A DNA stretch of 13,325 bases from Clostridia bacterium (lineage in GTDB: Bacteria > Bacillota > Clostridia > Oscillospirales > Acutalibacteraceae), in NCBI GenBank assembly GCA_024404065.1, contig JAKSQR010000027.1:1-13325 (forward strand). The letters are read 5' to 3'. Positions 6,896 to 13,325 of the stretch are shown piece by piece. The translations under genes and the position numbers were made by a program. Position 1 is the first letter of the stretch; each line of letters opens with the position of its first letter. Below the pieces are notes generated by a model, which was not told the origin of the DNA, ran no database searches, and saw only the letters and a list, made by a program, of their open reading frames with translations.

Positions 6896-6976
6896 GTCAG
6901 GGGTGCTGATTTTATAATCGGCTGAGATTATACCCTTCTAACCTGTTCGGTAATGCGAGCGTAGGAAGACGATGAC
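6896..6976 (+). promoter_or_regulatory. TPP riboswitch (THI element) aptamer
   Basis: Contains the conserved THI-box blocks in order: GGGGTGC (6900-6906), GCTGAGA (6921-6927), TACCC (6931-6935), AACCTG (6940-6945), TAATGCGAGCG (6951-6961) and TAGGAAGA. P1 can form from GTCA (6896-6899) and TGAC (6973-6976), P2 from GGGT and ACCC, P3 from GATT/AATC. P4/P5 is somewhat reduced: TTCG (6946-6949) pairs with CGAG around a GTAATG loop. Together with the following terminator it should switch off the downstream operon when thiamine diphosphate is abundant. The class is clear; exact stem ends are my reading. Confidence 0.95.
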
Positions 6977-6986
6977 ATAACCATAG

Positions 6987-7013
6987 GCCTCTGATATTTT
7001 CAGAGGCTTTTTT
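6987..7013 (+). terminator. Riboswitch-controlled transcription terminator
   Basis: Stem GCCTCTGA (6987-6994) with TCAGAGGC (7000-7007), loop TATTT, then TTTTTT (7008-7013). The 5' arm CCTCTGA can alternatively pair with TCAGGGG (6897-6903) at the 5' edge of the aptamer, giving a plausible antiterminator in the ligand-free state. Confidence 0.88.
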
Positions 7014-7058
7014 CTTTTGATTTATTAAGATTTAAGTACTTTTAAGGAGGTTTTCGTT

Positions 7059-7358
7059 ATGAAAGCAAGTATCGCAATTCAGGTGCTGCCTAAGGTAGAC
7101 AGCGAAGACGAGCTCATCAGAATTGTTGACGAGGTAATTGCCTACATCAAATCAACAGGCCTTAATTGCTATGTAGGTCCCTTTGAAACTACTATTGAGG
7201 GCGAAAGCTATGACCAGCTTATGGAAATTGCCACAAACTGTCAGAAGGTAGCTATCAATGCAGGCTGCGAAAGTGTAAGTGCATACATCAAAGTAGTTTA
7301 TAACCCTGAGGGTGAGGTGCTTACCATTGACAAAAAAGTTACAAAACACCACCAGTAA
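7059..7358 (+). CDS. Thiamine-binding protein, MTH1187/YkoF-like (DUF77)
   Basis: 99 aa cytosolic protein. The sequence KASIAIQVLPKV, then ELIRIVDEVIAYIKSTGLNCYVGPFETTIEG and YDQLMEIATNCQKVAINAGCESVSAYIKV follow the beta-alpha-beta ferredoxin-like pattern of the MTH1187/YkoF family, members of which bind thiamine or related pyrimidines. It has one such domain, unlike the two-domain Bacillus YkoF. Start ATG 7059 follows AAGGAGG by 8 bases. It is the first gene after the TPP riboswitch, and the permease gene begins inside its 3' end, so the two are translationally coupled. The likely role is as a cytosolic acceptor or sensor for the imported thiamine precursor; this is inferred from position, since the family's biochemical role is not firmly settled. 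Confidence 0.88.
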   Translation: MKASIAIQVLPKVDSEDELIRIVDEVIAYIKSTGLNCYVGPFETTIEGESYDQLMEIATNCQKVAINAGCESVSAYIKVVYNPEGEVLTIDKKVTKHHQ

Positions 7359-8106
7359 AACAGCACCCCTGCTGGCACTTGCCGCTTTAGTGCTGATATG
7401 GTATTTCGTTTGTGACAGAGAAATTATACCTGCTTATATGCTCCCTTCTCCCCTTAAGGTAATAAATGCCTTTAAGGATAATTTCGGGGTTATGATGAAG
7501 CAGGCAACAGTAACCCTGCAGGAGGCCTGCTACGGCCTTTTAATCGGTATAATGATTGCCTTTGTGATTGCAAGCCTTATGGACAGGTTTGACTTCCTAT
7601 ACAAGGCATTATATCCCCTGCTTGTTGTATCACAGACAATACCCACTATTGCCATTGCCCCCTTGCTTGTTTTATGGATGGGCTTTGGTATGGCACCTAA
7701 AATCACTCTGGTTGTGCTTACCACATTTTTCCCTATTGCCATTGGCTTACTTAATGGCTATAAGAGTGTGGATAACGACAGCATAAACCTTATGCGTGCA
7801 ATGGGTGCAAAAAGGTATCAGATTTTCAGATACATTAAAATTCCAAACGCATTGACCGACTTCTTCTCAGGTCTTAAAATCTCTGCAGCCTATGCTATTG
7901 TAGGTGCGGTTGTTTCTGAGTGGGTTGGTGGCTTTGAAGGCCTTGGCGTTTATATGACAAGGGTAAAAAAAGCTTATGCTTTTGACAAAATGTTTGCTGT
8001 AATCATTTTTATTTCAGCAATAAGCCTTTTGCTTATGGCTCTTGTTACTGTACTTGAAAGGGTTTCAACACCCTGGAATCAAAAAAATCTTAATAAAAAA
8101 AGGTGA
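7327..8106 (+). CDS. thiX: ABC transporter permease, ThiX-like (thiamine pyrimidine precursor uptake)
   Basis: 259 aa from the chosen start; BPD-type permease of the SsuC/TauC/ThiX group with about six membrane helices. The cytoplasmic EAA loop is at NLMRAMGAKRYQIFRYIKIP, the contact for the ATPase, and AAYAIVGAVVSEWVGG is the group's usual following block. The start is uncertain. GTG 7312 has no usable ribosome binding site. TTG 7327 has GAGGTG 7 bases upstream and gives MTKKLQNTTSK directly before the first helix, so I prefer it. Either way it overlaps the preceding gene by 32-47 bases. The stop overlaps the ribosome binding site of the lipoprotein gene. The substrate is inferred from the riboswitch and from the ThiY-like partner; a thiamine analogue such as a formylaminopyrimidine or HMP is most likely. 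Confidence 0.87.
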   Translation: MTKKLQNTTSKTAPLLALAALVLIWYFVCDREIIPAYMLPSPLKVINAFKDNFGVMMKQATVTLQEACYGLLIGIMIAFVIASLMDRFDFLYKALYPLLVVSQTIPTIAIAPLLVLWMGFGMAPKITLVVLTTFFPIAIGLLNGYKSVDNDSINLMRAMGAKRYQIFRYIKIPNALTDFFSGLKISAAYAIVGAVVSEWVGGFEGLGVYMTRVKKAYAFDKMFAVIIFISAISLLLMALVTVLERVSTPWNQKNLNKKR

Positions 8107-8111
8107 ATAAA

Positions 8112-9128
8112 ATGAAAAATACTAAAAGAATTATTGCCTTTCTTATGGCTGCAATGATGGTACTTTGCCTTGCTTCCTGCGGAAAGACTGAAAAAGAACC
8201 CACTAAGGCTGACCTTATTGATATTACATTCTGCCTTGACTGGACTCCTAACACAAACCACACTGGTCTTTATGTAGCTAAAGAAAAGGGCTACTATGAA
8301 GAGGCAGGCTTAAATGTTACTATTATTCAGCCCCCCGAAGATGGCTGTGTACAGATTTGCTCCACAGGTGAAGCACAGTTTGCAGTAAAAGAGCAGGATG
8401 GTCTTGCTGCTGCACTTCTTTCTGACACACCTGCAAATGTTACTGCTATTGCCGCTCTTATTCAGCACAACACAAGCGGTATCATTTCAAAGAAGGGCGC
8501 AGGTATGGAAAGTGCTAAGGGTCTTGAAGGCAACACATACCTTACATGGGATTCACCCATTGAACTTGCTATGATGAAGAATGTTGTTGAAGCTGATGGT
8601 GGTAAGTGGGATAACGTAAAGGTAATTCCTAACACCGTAACTGACGAGGCTCAGGATGTAAACCACAACCCTGACCATGCTATATGGGTATTCTATGGCT
8701 GGGGTGCAGTAAATGCACAGGTAAATAGCATTGATACAGATTTCTTCTTCTTTAAGGATATCAACCCTGTATTTGACTACTATACCCCCGCAATTATCGG
8801 TAATAACGATTTCATTAAGGAAAATCCTGAGGTTACAAAGGCTTTCCTTGAGGCTACAAAGAAGGGCTATGAATTCGCTATTGAAAATCCCGAAGAAGCA
8901 GCACAGATTCTTATTGATAGTGACGAAACAGGCGCACTTGCAGAATCAGCTGACCTTGTAATCGAATCACAGAAATGGCTTGCAAGCCAGTATAAGGCAG
9001 AGGTTGAGCAGTGGGGCTACATTGATGCTGCACGTTGGGATGCTTTCTATGCATGGCTTTGGAATGAAGGCCTTATTTCAAGAGAATTTGCTCCTGGTGA
9101 AGGCTTTACAAACGACTATCTCTCATAA
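8112..9128 (+). CDS. thiY: Substrate-binding lipoprotein, ThiY-like (NMT1/THI5 family)
   Basis: 338 aa exported lipoprotein. ATG 8112 is chosen because AAAAAGGTG ends 6 bases before it. Residues 1-22 are a lipoprotein signal (KNTKR, hydrophobic core) with lipobox LASC, lipid attachment at Cys23. The mature part opens ITFCLDWTPNTNHTGLYVA (about 38-56), the signature of the NMT1/THI5-like domain of ThiY pyrimidine-binding proteins; EKGYYEEAGLNV and GEAQFAVKEQDGL continue the fold. It should capture a thiamine pyrimidine precursor (in Bacillus ThiY, N-formyl-4-amino-5-aminomethyl-2-methylpyrimidine) outside the membrane and hand it to the ThiX-like permease. The start lies 5 bases after the permease stop and the ATPase gene starts 3 bases after its own stop, so the operon is tightly packed. 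A transported biosynthetic enzyme role (as in yeast THI5) is unlikely given the lipobox. Confidence 0.92.
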   Translation: MKNTKRIIAFLMAAMMVLCLASCGKTEKEPTKADLIDITFCLDWTPNTNHTGLYVAKEKGYYEEAGLNVTIIQPPEDGCVQICSTGEAQFAVKEQDGLAAALLSDTPANVTAIAALIQHNTSGIISKKGAGMESAKGLEGNTYLTWDSPIELAMMKNVVEADGGKWDNVKVIPNTVTDEAQDVNHNPDHAIWVFYGWGAVNAQVNSIDTDFFFFKDINPVFDYYTPAIIGNNDFIKENPEVTKAFLEATKKGYEFAIENPEEAAQILIDSDETGALAESADLVIESQKWLASQYKAEVEQWGYIDAARWDAFYAWLWNEGLISREFAPGEGFTNDYLS

Positions 9129-9131
9129 ATT

Positions 9132-9875
9132 ATGGAAATATTAAAAGCTGAAAAAATAAATAAAAGCTTTGGTGAAAAGCATGTGCTTAAAGATGTTTCC
9201 CTCTCACTTAACGAGGGGGAAATAATAAGCCTGCTTGGTGTAAGTGGCTCTGGTAAAACTACACTTTTTAATGTTCTTTCAGGCATTTACACACCCGATA
9301 GTGGCAAGGTTTACCTTAAAGATAAGGACATTACAGGCAAGCCCGGTGAAATAAGCTATATGCTGCAGAAGGATTTGCTGTTTCCCTACCGCAAAGTGAT
9401 TGATAACGTATGCCTGCCCCTTATTTTAAGCGGTACAAAGAAAAAGGAAGCAAGAAAAATTGCCGCCCCTCTTTTTAAGACCTTTGGTCTTGAAGGCACA
9501 GAGCTTCAGTACCCATCACAGCTTTCAGGTGGTATGAGGCAGAGAGCAGCCCTTTTAAGGACTTATCTTTCATCTCACGGTGTTGCACTGCTTGATGAGC
9601 CATTCAGCGCACTTGACACCATCACCAAATCATCAATACATAAGTGGTATCTTGACGTTATGAATGAGATAAATCTCTCCACAGTATTTATCACTCACGA
9701 TATTGATGAGGCTATACTTCTTTCAGACAGAATTTATATTCTTTCAGGCGCTCCCGGTACAATCACTACCGAAATTAAAATTGATGTACCTAAGCCCAGA
9801 GATAAAGATTTTAACCTGACTGAGGAGTTTCTTAACTATAAAAGACAGATAGTAAATATTTTACATCTCTCATAA
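9132..9875 (+). CDS. thiZ: ABC transporter ATPase, ThiZ-like
   Basis: 247 aa ATP-hydrolysing subunit of the thiamine-precursor importer. All motifs are present: Walker A GVSGSGKT (36-43), Q-loop Gln79 in YMLQKDLLFPYR, signature LSGGMRQR (131-138), Walker B VALLDEP (151-157), D-loop SALD, and switch His189 in ITHDIDEA. The sequence falls in the SsuB/TauB/ThiZ (nitrate/taurine-type) group. No ribosome binding site is visible before ATG 9132; translation probably depends on coupling to the lipoprotein stop 3 bases upstream. Last gene of the riboswitch operon, followed by a terminator at 9886. No thiamine salvage enzyme (ylmB, tenA, thiD or thiM) lies in the window. Confidence 0.92.
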   Translation: MEILKAEKINKSFGEKHVLKDVSLSLNEGEIISLLGVSGSGKTTLFNVLSGIYTPDSGKVYLKDKDITGKPGEISYMLQKDLLFPYRKVIDNVCLPLILSGTKKKEARKIAAPLFKTFGLEGTELQYPSQLSGGMRQRAALLRTYLSSHGVALLDEPFSALDTITKSSIHKWYLDVMNEINLSTVFITHDIDEAILLSDRIYILSGAPGTITTEIKIDVPKPRDKDFNLTEEFLNYKRQIVNILHLS

Positions 9876-9885
9876 AGCAAAAATT

Positions 9886-9915
9886 CCCGCACTCTGATGA
9901 GTGCGGGATATCTTT
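9886..9915 (+). terminator. Bidirectional terminator between the thiamine operon and the radical SAM gene
   Basis: Perfect 9-bp stem CCCGCACTC (9886-9894) with GAGTGCGGG (9899-9907), loop TGAT, followed by ATATCTTTTATTT on the plus strand. On the minus strand the stem is followed by AATTTTTGC, so it also fits the convergent radical SAM gene, whose stop codon overlaps this element's edge. Confidence 0.85.
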
Positions 9916-11348
9916 TATTTATTGTTTTTTTCAGCCTTAGCTTCTTCAGTATCTCTGTAATACTGAGTTTTGGGGCTTGGGTGCTTTGTGTTTTTCCAGA
10001 GCTCATCGGCTACAGGTGCCCATTCCATTGCAAAGCGGTCACACTTGGAGCAAAGCTGCTCTGCAGTTTCCTTACGGATTAAGTCTGTGCTTTCTGCACC
10101 GGTCTCTGCAATCATCTTACGAAGGCAATCCGGATTTTCAAGCATGGGACAAGGTCTGAGCATATTATCATTGAAGGGCTGATTATGGTAATAAGCCATA
10201 AAGAGCGGACTCTGTAAGCCTTCAAGAATAGTTTTACTTCTGATGTTTGAATCTGAGTAGTGGATAAATACGCAGGGCTCCATATCGCCCTCTGAGTTAA
10301 TATGGAAGTAGTTACGACCACCTGCAATACAGCCACCAACAAACTCGGCATCATCCTGGAAATCCATAAAGAAGAGAGGCTTGCCTGTTTTGGAATTACG
10401 GACCTGACGAAGCCATTTATACATGTGTACTCTCTGCTCAGGTGATGGCAGAAGGTCTAAATCTGCGCCATGACCTATGGGCATATAGTTAAAATAAAAT
10501 GCAAATCTTACACCCTGAGATACCATTAAATCTATAAACTCATCACTGGTAACGTAGGGGATATTTTTACTTGTGTAGCAAACTGAAATACCGAAGAAAA
10601 GACCATTCTTTTTAAGCAGCTTCATTGCATCAATGCTCTGCTGATAGGAGCCTTCGCCTCGTCTGAAGTCGTTACTCTCCTCTGTGCCCTCAATACTGAT
10701 AGCAAGGGAAAGGTTACCAACACTCTTCATTGCATCACAGAATTTCTGATCAATAAGAGTGGCATTTGTGTAAGCTAAAAATACACAGTTGGGGTTCTCT
10801 CTGCAAAGTGTGATAATATCATTTTTGCGTACAAGAGGCTCACCGCCTGTGAACATATATACATGTGTACCAAGCTCTGTACCCTGGTCCACAATGGAAC
10901 GCATTTCGTCAAGAGTAAGATTTGACTTGTGGCCATACTCCGCACTCCAGCAGCCCTTACACTTTTTGTTACATGCGCTTGTAGGGTCAAGAAGCATTAA
11001 GAATGGAATGTTGCACTTGTAAATCTCTCTGTTTTTACGAACCTCACGGGTACCATTTACACCTGCACCAAGACCAAGAGCAAGAAGGAGCTTCTTGATA
11101 ACCTTGGGGTCAATTTCGTCTATAACGGAATTGGCATACTTAAACCAGACATTTTCAGGGTCTCTGATACCTGCACGGAATTTGTCAAAGTTTTCCTCAG
11201 GGAAAGCATTTTTGCCCTTCATAAATCTCTGACCGATGTTAATAAGCTTTACAATATTTTCAGAGGGATTTTTTCTGATGAATTTGTAAGCATAGTCAAA
11301 TACAGCACCTGCAACTATACGCTGTGCTGTTTCTTTAGCTGTAATCAT
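9915..11348 (-). CDS. Radical SAM protein with SPASM-like Cys-rich C-terminus, substrate unknown
   Basis: 477 aa. The radical SAM 4Fe-4S motif CNKKCKGC (Cys126, 130, 133) follows the strand FLMLLDPTSA, and MFTGGEPL (165-172) is the SAM-binding GGEP motif. The C-terminal part has six further cysteines in a SPASM-like layout (Cys340; Cys359 in GDMEPCVF; Cys400, 408; Cys433 and 436 in CSKC), suggesting one or two auxiliary iron-sulfur clusters. The 115-residue N-terminal extension is helical and basic to amphipathic, with no signal peptide. ATG 11348 follows AGGAGGG by 6 bases. SPASM enzymes often modify peptides, but no precursor-peptide gene is seen nearby. The divergent VTT membrane protein makes a lipid or cell-envelope substrate a possible alternative; this is speculation. 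Confidence 0.85.
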   Translation of the reverse strand: MITAKETAQRIVAGAVFDYAYKFIRKNPSENIVKLINIGQRFMKGKNAFPEENFDKFRAGIRDPENVWFKYANSVIDEIDPKVIKKLLLALGLGAGVNGTREVRKNREIYKCNIPFLMLLDPTSACNKKCKGCWSAEYGHKSNLTLDEMRSIVDQGTELGTHVYMFTGGEPLVRKNDIITLCRENPNCVFLAYTNATLIDQKFCDAMKSVGNLSLAISIEGTEESNDFRRGEGSYQQSIDAMKLLKKNGLFFGISVCYTSKNIPYVTSDEFIDLMVSQGVRFAFYFNYMPIGHGADLDLLPSPEQRVHMYKWLRQVRNSKTGKPLFFMDFQDDAEFVGGCIAGGRNYFHINSEGDMEPCVFIHYSDSNIRSKTILEGLQSPLFMAYYHNQPFNDNMLRPCPMLENPDCLRKMIAETGAESTDLIRKETAEQLCSKCDRFAMEWAPVADELWKNTKHPSPKTQYYRDTEEAKAEKNNK

Positions 11349-11383
11349 ATTTATCCCTCCTGTTTAATAAAGCATTCCTACAT

Positions 11384-11412
11384 AATATAACACACACATT
11401 TTATTTTGTCCA
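11384..11412 (-). promoter_or_regulatory. Promoter of the radical SAM gene
   Basis: Minus strand TGGACA (11412-11407), 17-base spacer, TATATT (11389-11384) with TGT before it (extended -10). The start codon lies about 35 bases downstream. Confidence 0.5.
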
Positions 11413-11477
11413 TAGTATTTTTATTTTTATATAGTTTACACATCAAGTATATATGTAACAAAACAATTGATACTCAG

Positions 11478-11506
11478 TTGATATAATCTTTGCTTTATGG
11501 TATAAT
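11478..11506 (+). promoter_or_regulatory. Promoter of the VTT protein/phosphoesterase genes
   Basis: TTGATA (11478-11483), 17-base spacer, TATAAT (11501-11506), start codon at 11540 behind GGAGG. It diverges from the radical SAM promoter across a very AT-rich spacer of about 65 bases (11413-11477) in which I see no clear operator palindrome. Confidence 0.65.
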
Positions 11507-11539
11507 TTCAATTTGTAATTTACTTCCCGGAGGCAGATA

Positions 11540-12265
11540 ATGGAAAAATCCAGAATGACCTTAAAAGACAAGCTCTCACTGGCAGGCAGAATTCTTTTTT
11601 CAATTGTGCTGGTGTCCTTGATAATTTGGAAATTTGATGCACTGAAAAATATAGATGTAGCAGCCCTTATTGATGGTGTTGCCCTGCCTAAAGCTCTTGC
11701 AACAATACTTGGTGTTTATGCGGTAAAAGGTGCAGCCTTTGTTGTGCCTGCATCCCTTGTTTATATTGCCGTAGGTATGTCTATACCCATTATGTGGGCA
11801 CTTGCTGTAAACACAGTTGGTATTGTAATAGAGATAACAATATCCTATCTCATTGGTGTTATTCTTGGTGGTAATTTTGTTACTAAAAAGCTTAAAGCTA
11901 CCAAAAATGGTCAGAAAATATTCAAGATTTATGAGGAGCACTCAAAATCGAGCGTACTTATTATGAGATTTGCAGGGCTTCCCATAGACTTTTGCTCACT
12001 GTTTTTTGGCGCTATGAGAGTAAACTATTTCTCATACGTTTTAATGTCACTTGCAGGCATTTTACCAAGAGTAATTTTATTTACTATCTTAGGTGAAAAG
12101 GTTTACGGACTTATTCCTATGGAGTATGTTATACCCGTTGCAGCAGTAGCACTTGTAATTGTTGTTATAGTTTCTACCATTAAATTTGCAGTTAAATCTG
12201 CAAAAGGCAAAGTAACAAGCACAATAGAGGCTGATGAAGAGACAGACACTTCAGAGCAGGAATAA
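11540..12265 (+). CDS. VTT-domain (TVP38/TMEM64, DedA-like) membrane protein
   Basis: 241 aa integral membrane protein. Hydrophobic segments lie at about 14-31, 50-75, 80-108, 140-160, 165-185 and 195-218. The VTT core is recognised by GAAFVVPASLVYIAVG (64-79), a SYLIGVILGGNFV segment, and RFAGLPIDFCSLFFGAMRVNYFSYVLMSLAG followed by P-R (143-177), the re-entrant Arg-Pro region of the SNARE-associated/DedA family. Relatives move lipids such as undecaprenyl phosphate or act as scramblases; the substrate here is unknown. The C-terminal 20 residues are a short acidic tail (EADEETDTSEQE). ATG 11540 follows GGAGG by 8 bases. It is probably cotranscribed with the phosphoesterase gene 12 bases downstream and is divergent from the radical SAM gene. 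Confidence 0.87.
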   Translation: MEKSRMTLKDKLSLAGRILFSIVLVSLIIWKFDALKNIDVAALIDGVALPKALATILGVYAVKGAAFVVPASLVYIAVGMSIPIMWALAVNTVGIVIEITISYLIGVILGGNFVTKKLKATKNGQKIFKIYEEHSKSSVLIMRFAGLPIDFCSLFFGAMRVNYFSYVLMSLAGILPRVILFTILGEKVYGLIPMEYVIPVAAVALVIVVIVSTIKFAVKSAKGKVTSTIEADEETDTSEQE

Positions 12266-12277
12266 TGAGGGCATAAT

Positions 12278-12742
12278 ATGAGATTACTTGTTTTTTCTGA
12301 TTCTCACGGAGTTGCTTACTATATGAGAAAGGTGCTTGAAATGCACCCTGAGGCAGATAAAATTATCTTTTTAGGTGATGGCGAAGCTGACCTTGATAAT
12401 ATGGAGTATTACATCGGCAACAAGCCTGTAGTTAAAGTAAAGGGCAACTGCGACCCATACTCTGACCTTAAAGCTCTTGAAATAATCAAGGCTGCAGGGC
12501 AGACAGTATATATCACTCATGGCTATGCAGAGCATGTTAAGGCAGGTCTTACAGAGCTTAAGCTTACTGCAAGAGGCTATGGAGCAAATATAGTGCTTTA
12601 CGGTCATACACACAGGCAGGAAAGCTTTACTGAGGATGGAGTTTACTATATGAATCCCGGCTCTATAAGTGAAAGATACTATGGTATGATTGACATCACT
12701 CCAAAAGGAATAATGCTTATAGAGGCAAGAGCAGATTATTAA
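12278..12742 (+). CDS. YfcE/MJ0936-type metallophosphoesterase
   Basis: 154 aa cytosolic calcineurin-like phosphoesterase. All metal-binding blocks are visible: SDSHG (Asp8, His10), LGDGE (Asp34, with Gly-Glu in place of the more usual Gly-Asp), VKGNCD (Asn57), THG (His81) and GHTH (His110, His112), followed by NPGS, the family's closing motif. Length is typical of the YfcE/YsnB group, which hydrolyses phosphodiesters in vitro with unclear natural substrates. ATG 12278 follows GAGGG by 7 bases, 12 bases after the VTT gene stop, so the pair forms a two-gene unit ending at the hairpin at 12751. Context adds no certain substrate. Confidence 0.9.
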   Translation: MRLLVFSDSHGVAYYMRKVLEMHPEADKIIFLGDGEADLDNMEYYIGNKPVVKVKGNCDPYSDLKALEIIKAAGQTVYITHGYAEHVKAGLTELKLTARGYGANIVLYGHTHRQESFTEDGVYYMNPGSISERYYGMIDITPKGIMLIEARADY

Positions 12743-12750
12743 AAAAATAC

Positions 12751-12780
12751 AAAGCGGATAGCGCTTAGCTATCCGCTTTT
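12751..12780 (+). terminator. Bidirectional terminator between the phosphoesterase and argS
   Basis: Perfect 12-bp stem AAAGCGGATAGC (12751-12762) with GCTATCCGCTTT (12768-12779), loop GCTTA, then a T and AGCTTTT. On the minus strand the stem is followed by GTATTTTTTT, a good T run for the convergent argS transcript, so the element probably serves both. Confidence 0.88.
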
Positions 12781-12816
12781 AGCTTTTATGTGCCGTTTTA
12801 ATCAAAAATCAGGCTT

Positions 12817-13325
12817 TTACATTGTTTCGGGTACTTCGATATTAAACATTGTAAGAACGTTACTTAAAACGGTTTTTACGCAAAGGCAAAGGTTAATTCT
12901 TGCCTGCATAAGTGCTTCGTCATCACAATTTACTCTGCATGCGTTATAGAACTTGTGGAAAAGAGTAGCAAGCTCAATAGCATAACGTGTGATTTTAGCA
13001 GGATCATAATTCTTTGCAGATGAGATAATTTCATCTGTGTAAGAAGCAAGATGCTTAATAAGATCCTTTTCCTCTTCCTCTTTAAGGAGTACAAGCTCGG
13101 GGATTGTACATTCTCTTGGAGTTTTGCCCTCCTCAGCAAGCTTACGGAGAATACTGCAGATTCTTGCGTGAGCATACTGGCAGTAATAAACAGGGTTTTC
13201 ACTATTCTGGCTAACTGCAAGACCAAGGTCAAACTCCATCTGTGAGCCCGGCTCTCTGAGATTAAAGAAGAATCTTACTGCATCAATGGGAATTTCTTCA
13301 AGAAGGTCAACAAGAGTAATTGCCT
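12817..13325 (-). CDS. argS: Arginine--tRNA ligase, C-terminal part (cut by window edge)
   Basis: Cytosolic class I aminoacyl-tRNA synthetase charging tRNA-Arg. The frame is open to the window end: 168 residues are visible, beginning AITLVDLLEEIPIDAVRFFF, then NLREPGSQMEFDLGLAV and NPVYYCQYAHARICSI, the end of the catalytic core and start of the DALR anticodon-binding domain. The protein ends in the family-typical pattern with C-terminal Met (VPETM). The Met at 13239 is internal, not the start. HIGH and KMSKS-type motifs and roughly 400 residues lie beyond the window. No frame break is seen. Confidence 0.97.
   Translation of the reverse strand, partial: AITLVDLLEEIPIDAVRFFFNLREPGSQMEFDLGLAVSQNSENPVYYCQYAHARICSILRKLAEEGKTPRECTIPELVLLKEEEEKDLIKHLASYTDEIISSAKNYDPAKITRYAIELATLFHKFYNACRVNCDDEALMQARINLCLCVKTVLSNVLTMFNIEVPETM

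Noticed and set aside
9915..11348. RiPP biosynthetic cluster around the radical SAM/SPASM-like gene
   Set aside because: I see no short precursor-peptide gene with a ribosome binding site in either flanking spacer, and no peptidase or RiPP-type exporter.
11600..11941. 113-residue minus-strand frame within the VTT gene
   Set aside because: Antisense to a clear membrane protein; Asn/Tyr/Cys-rich composition is typical of a shadow frame.

Overview
The window looks like chromosomal DNA of a low-GC Gram-positive anaerobe of the class Clostridia, most likely a gut or rumen Ruminococcus/Oscillospiraceae-type bacterium. The grounds are AT-rich spacers, strong AGGAGG-type ribosome binding sites, extended -10 sigma-A promoters, a folate C1 ligase (fhs), a complete thiamine-precursor ABC operon behind a TPP riboswitch, and several proteins of clostridial type. 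No phage, transposon, CRISPR, tRNA or rRNA signature is visible. The gene order reads as ordinary host genome, with two less understood modules.

Layout. (1) 1-1307 (+): the 3' three quarters of fhs, ending at a hairpin terminator. (2) 1366-4426 (-): a three-gene operon from one near-consensus promoter (4494-4523). It encodes an SPFH/virion-core-like protein with three C-terminal zinc ribbons, a double zinc-ribbon membrane protein, and a small acidic repeat membrane protein. The order and domain types resemble the Bacillus YdjGHI membrane-stress partners of PspA. The third protein keeps the membrane segment and cytosolic tail of the usual TPM-domain protein but has an 18-residue acidic repeat where the TPM domain should be. 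(3) 4670-6175 (+): a single-gene GPH/MFS-type symporter. (4) 6263-6760 (-): a dCMP deaminase. (5) 6829-9875 (+): promoter, TPP riboswitch with a terminator, then a small MTH1187-type thiamine-binding protein and a ThiXYZ-like permease, lipoprotein and ATPase, presumably for uptake of the thiamine pyrimidine moiety. (6) 9915-11348 (-) and 11540-12742 (+): a radical SAM protein with a SPASM-like Cys-rich C-terminus, divergent from a VTT (DedA/TVP38-like) membrane protein and a YfcE-type phosphoesterase. (7) 12817-13325 (-): the 3' end of argS.

The intergenic spacers are all shorter than 300 bases. They are filled by promoters, leaders and hairpin terminators. Three of the hairpins share a C-TGAT-G loop. 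The best leads for something undescribed are the TPM-less acidic repeat protein in the YdjGHI-like operon and the divergent radical SAM/VTT pair. Both are inferences from sequence reading alone.
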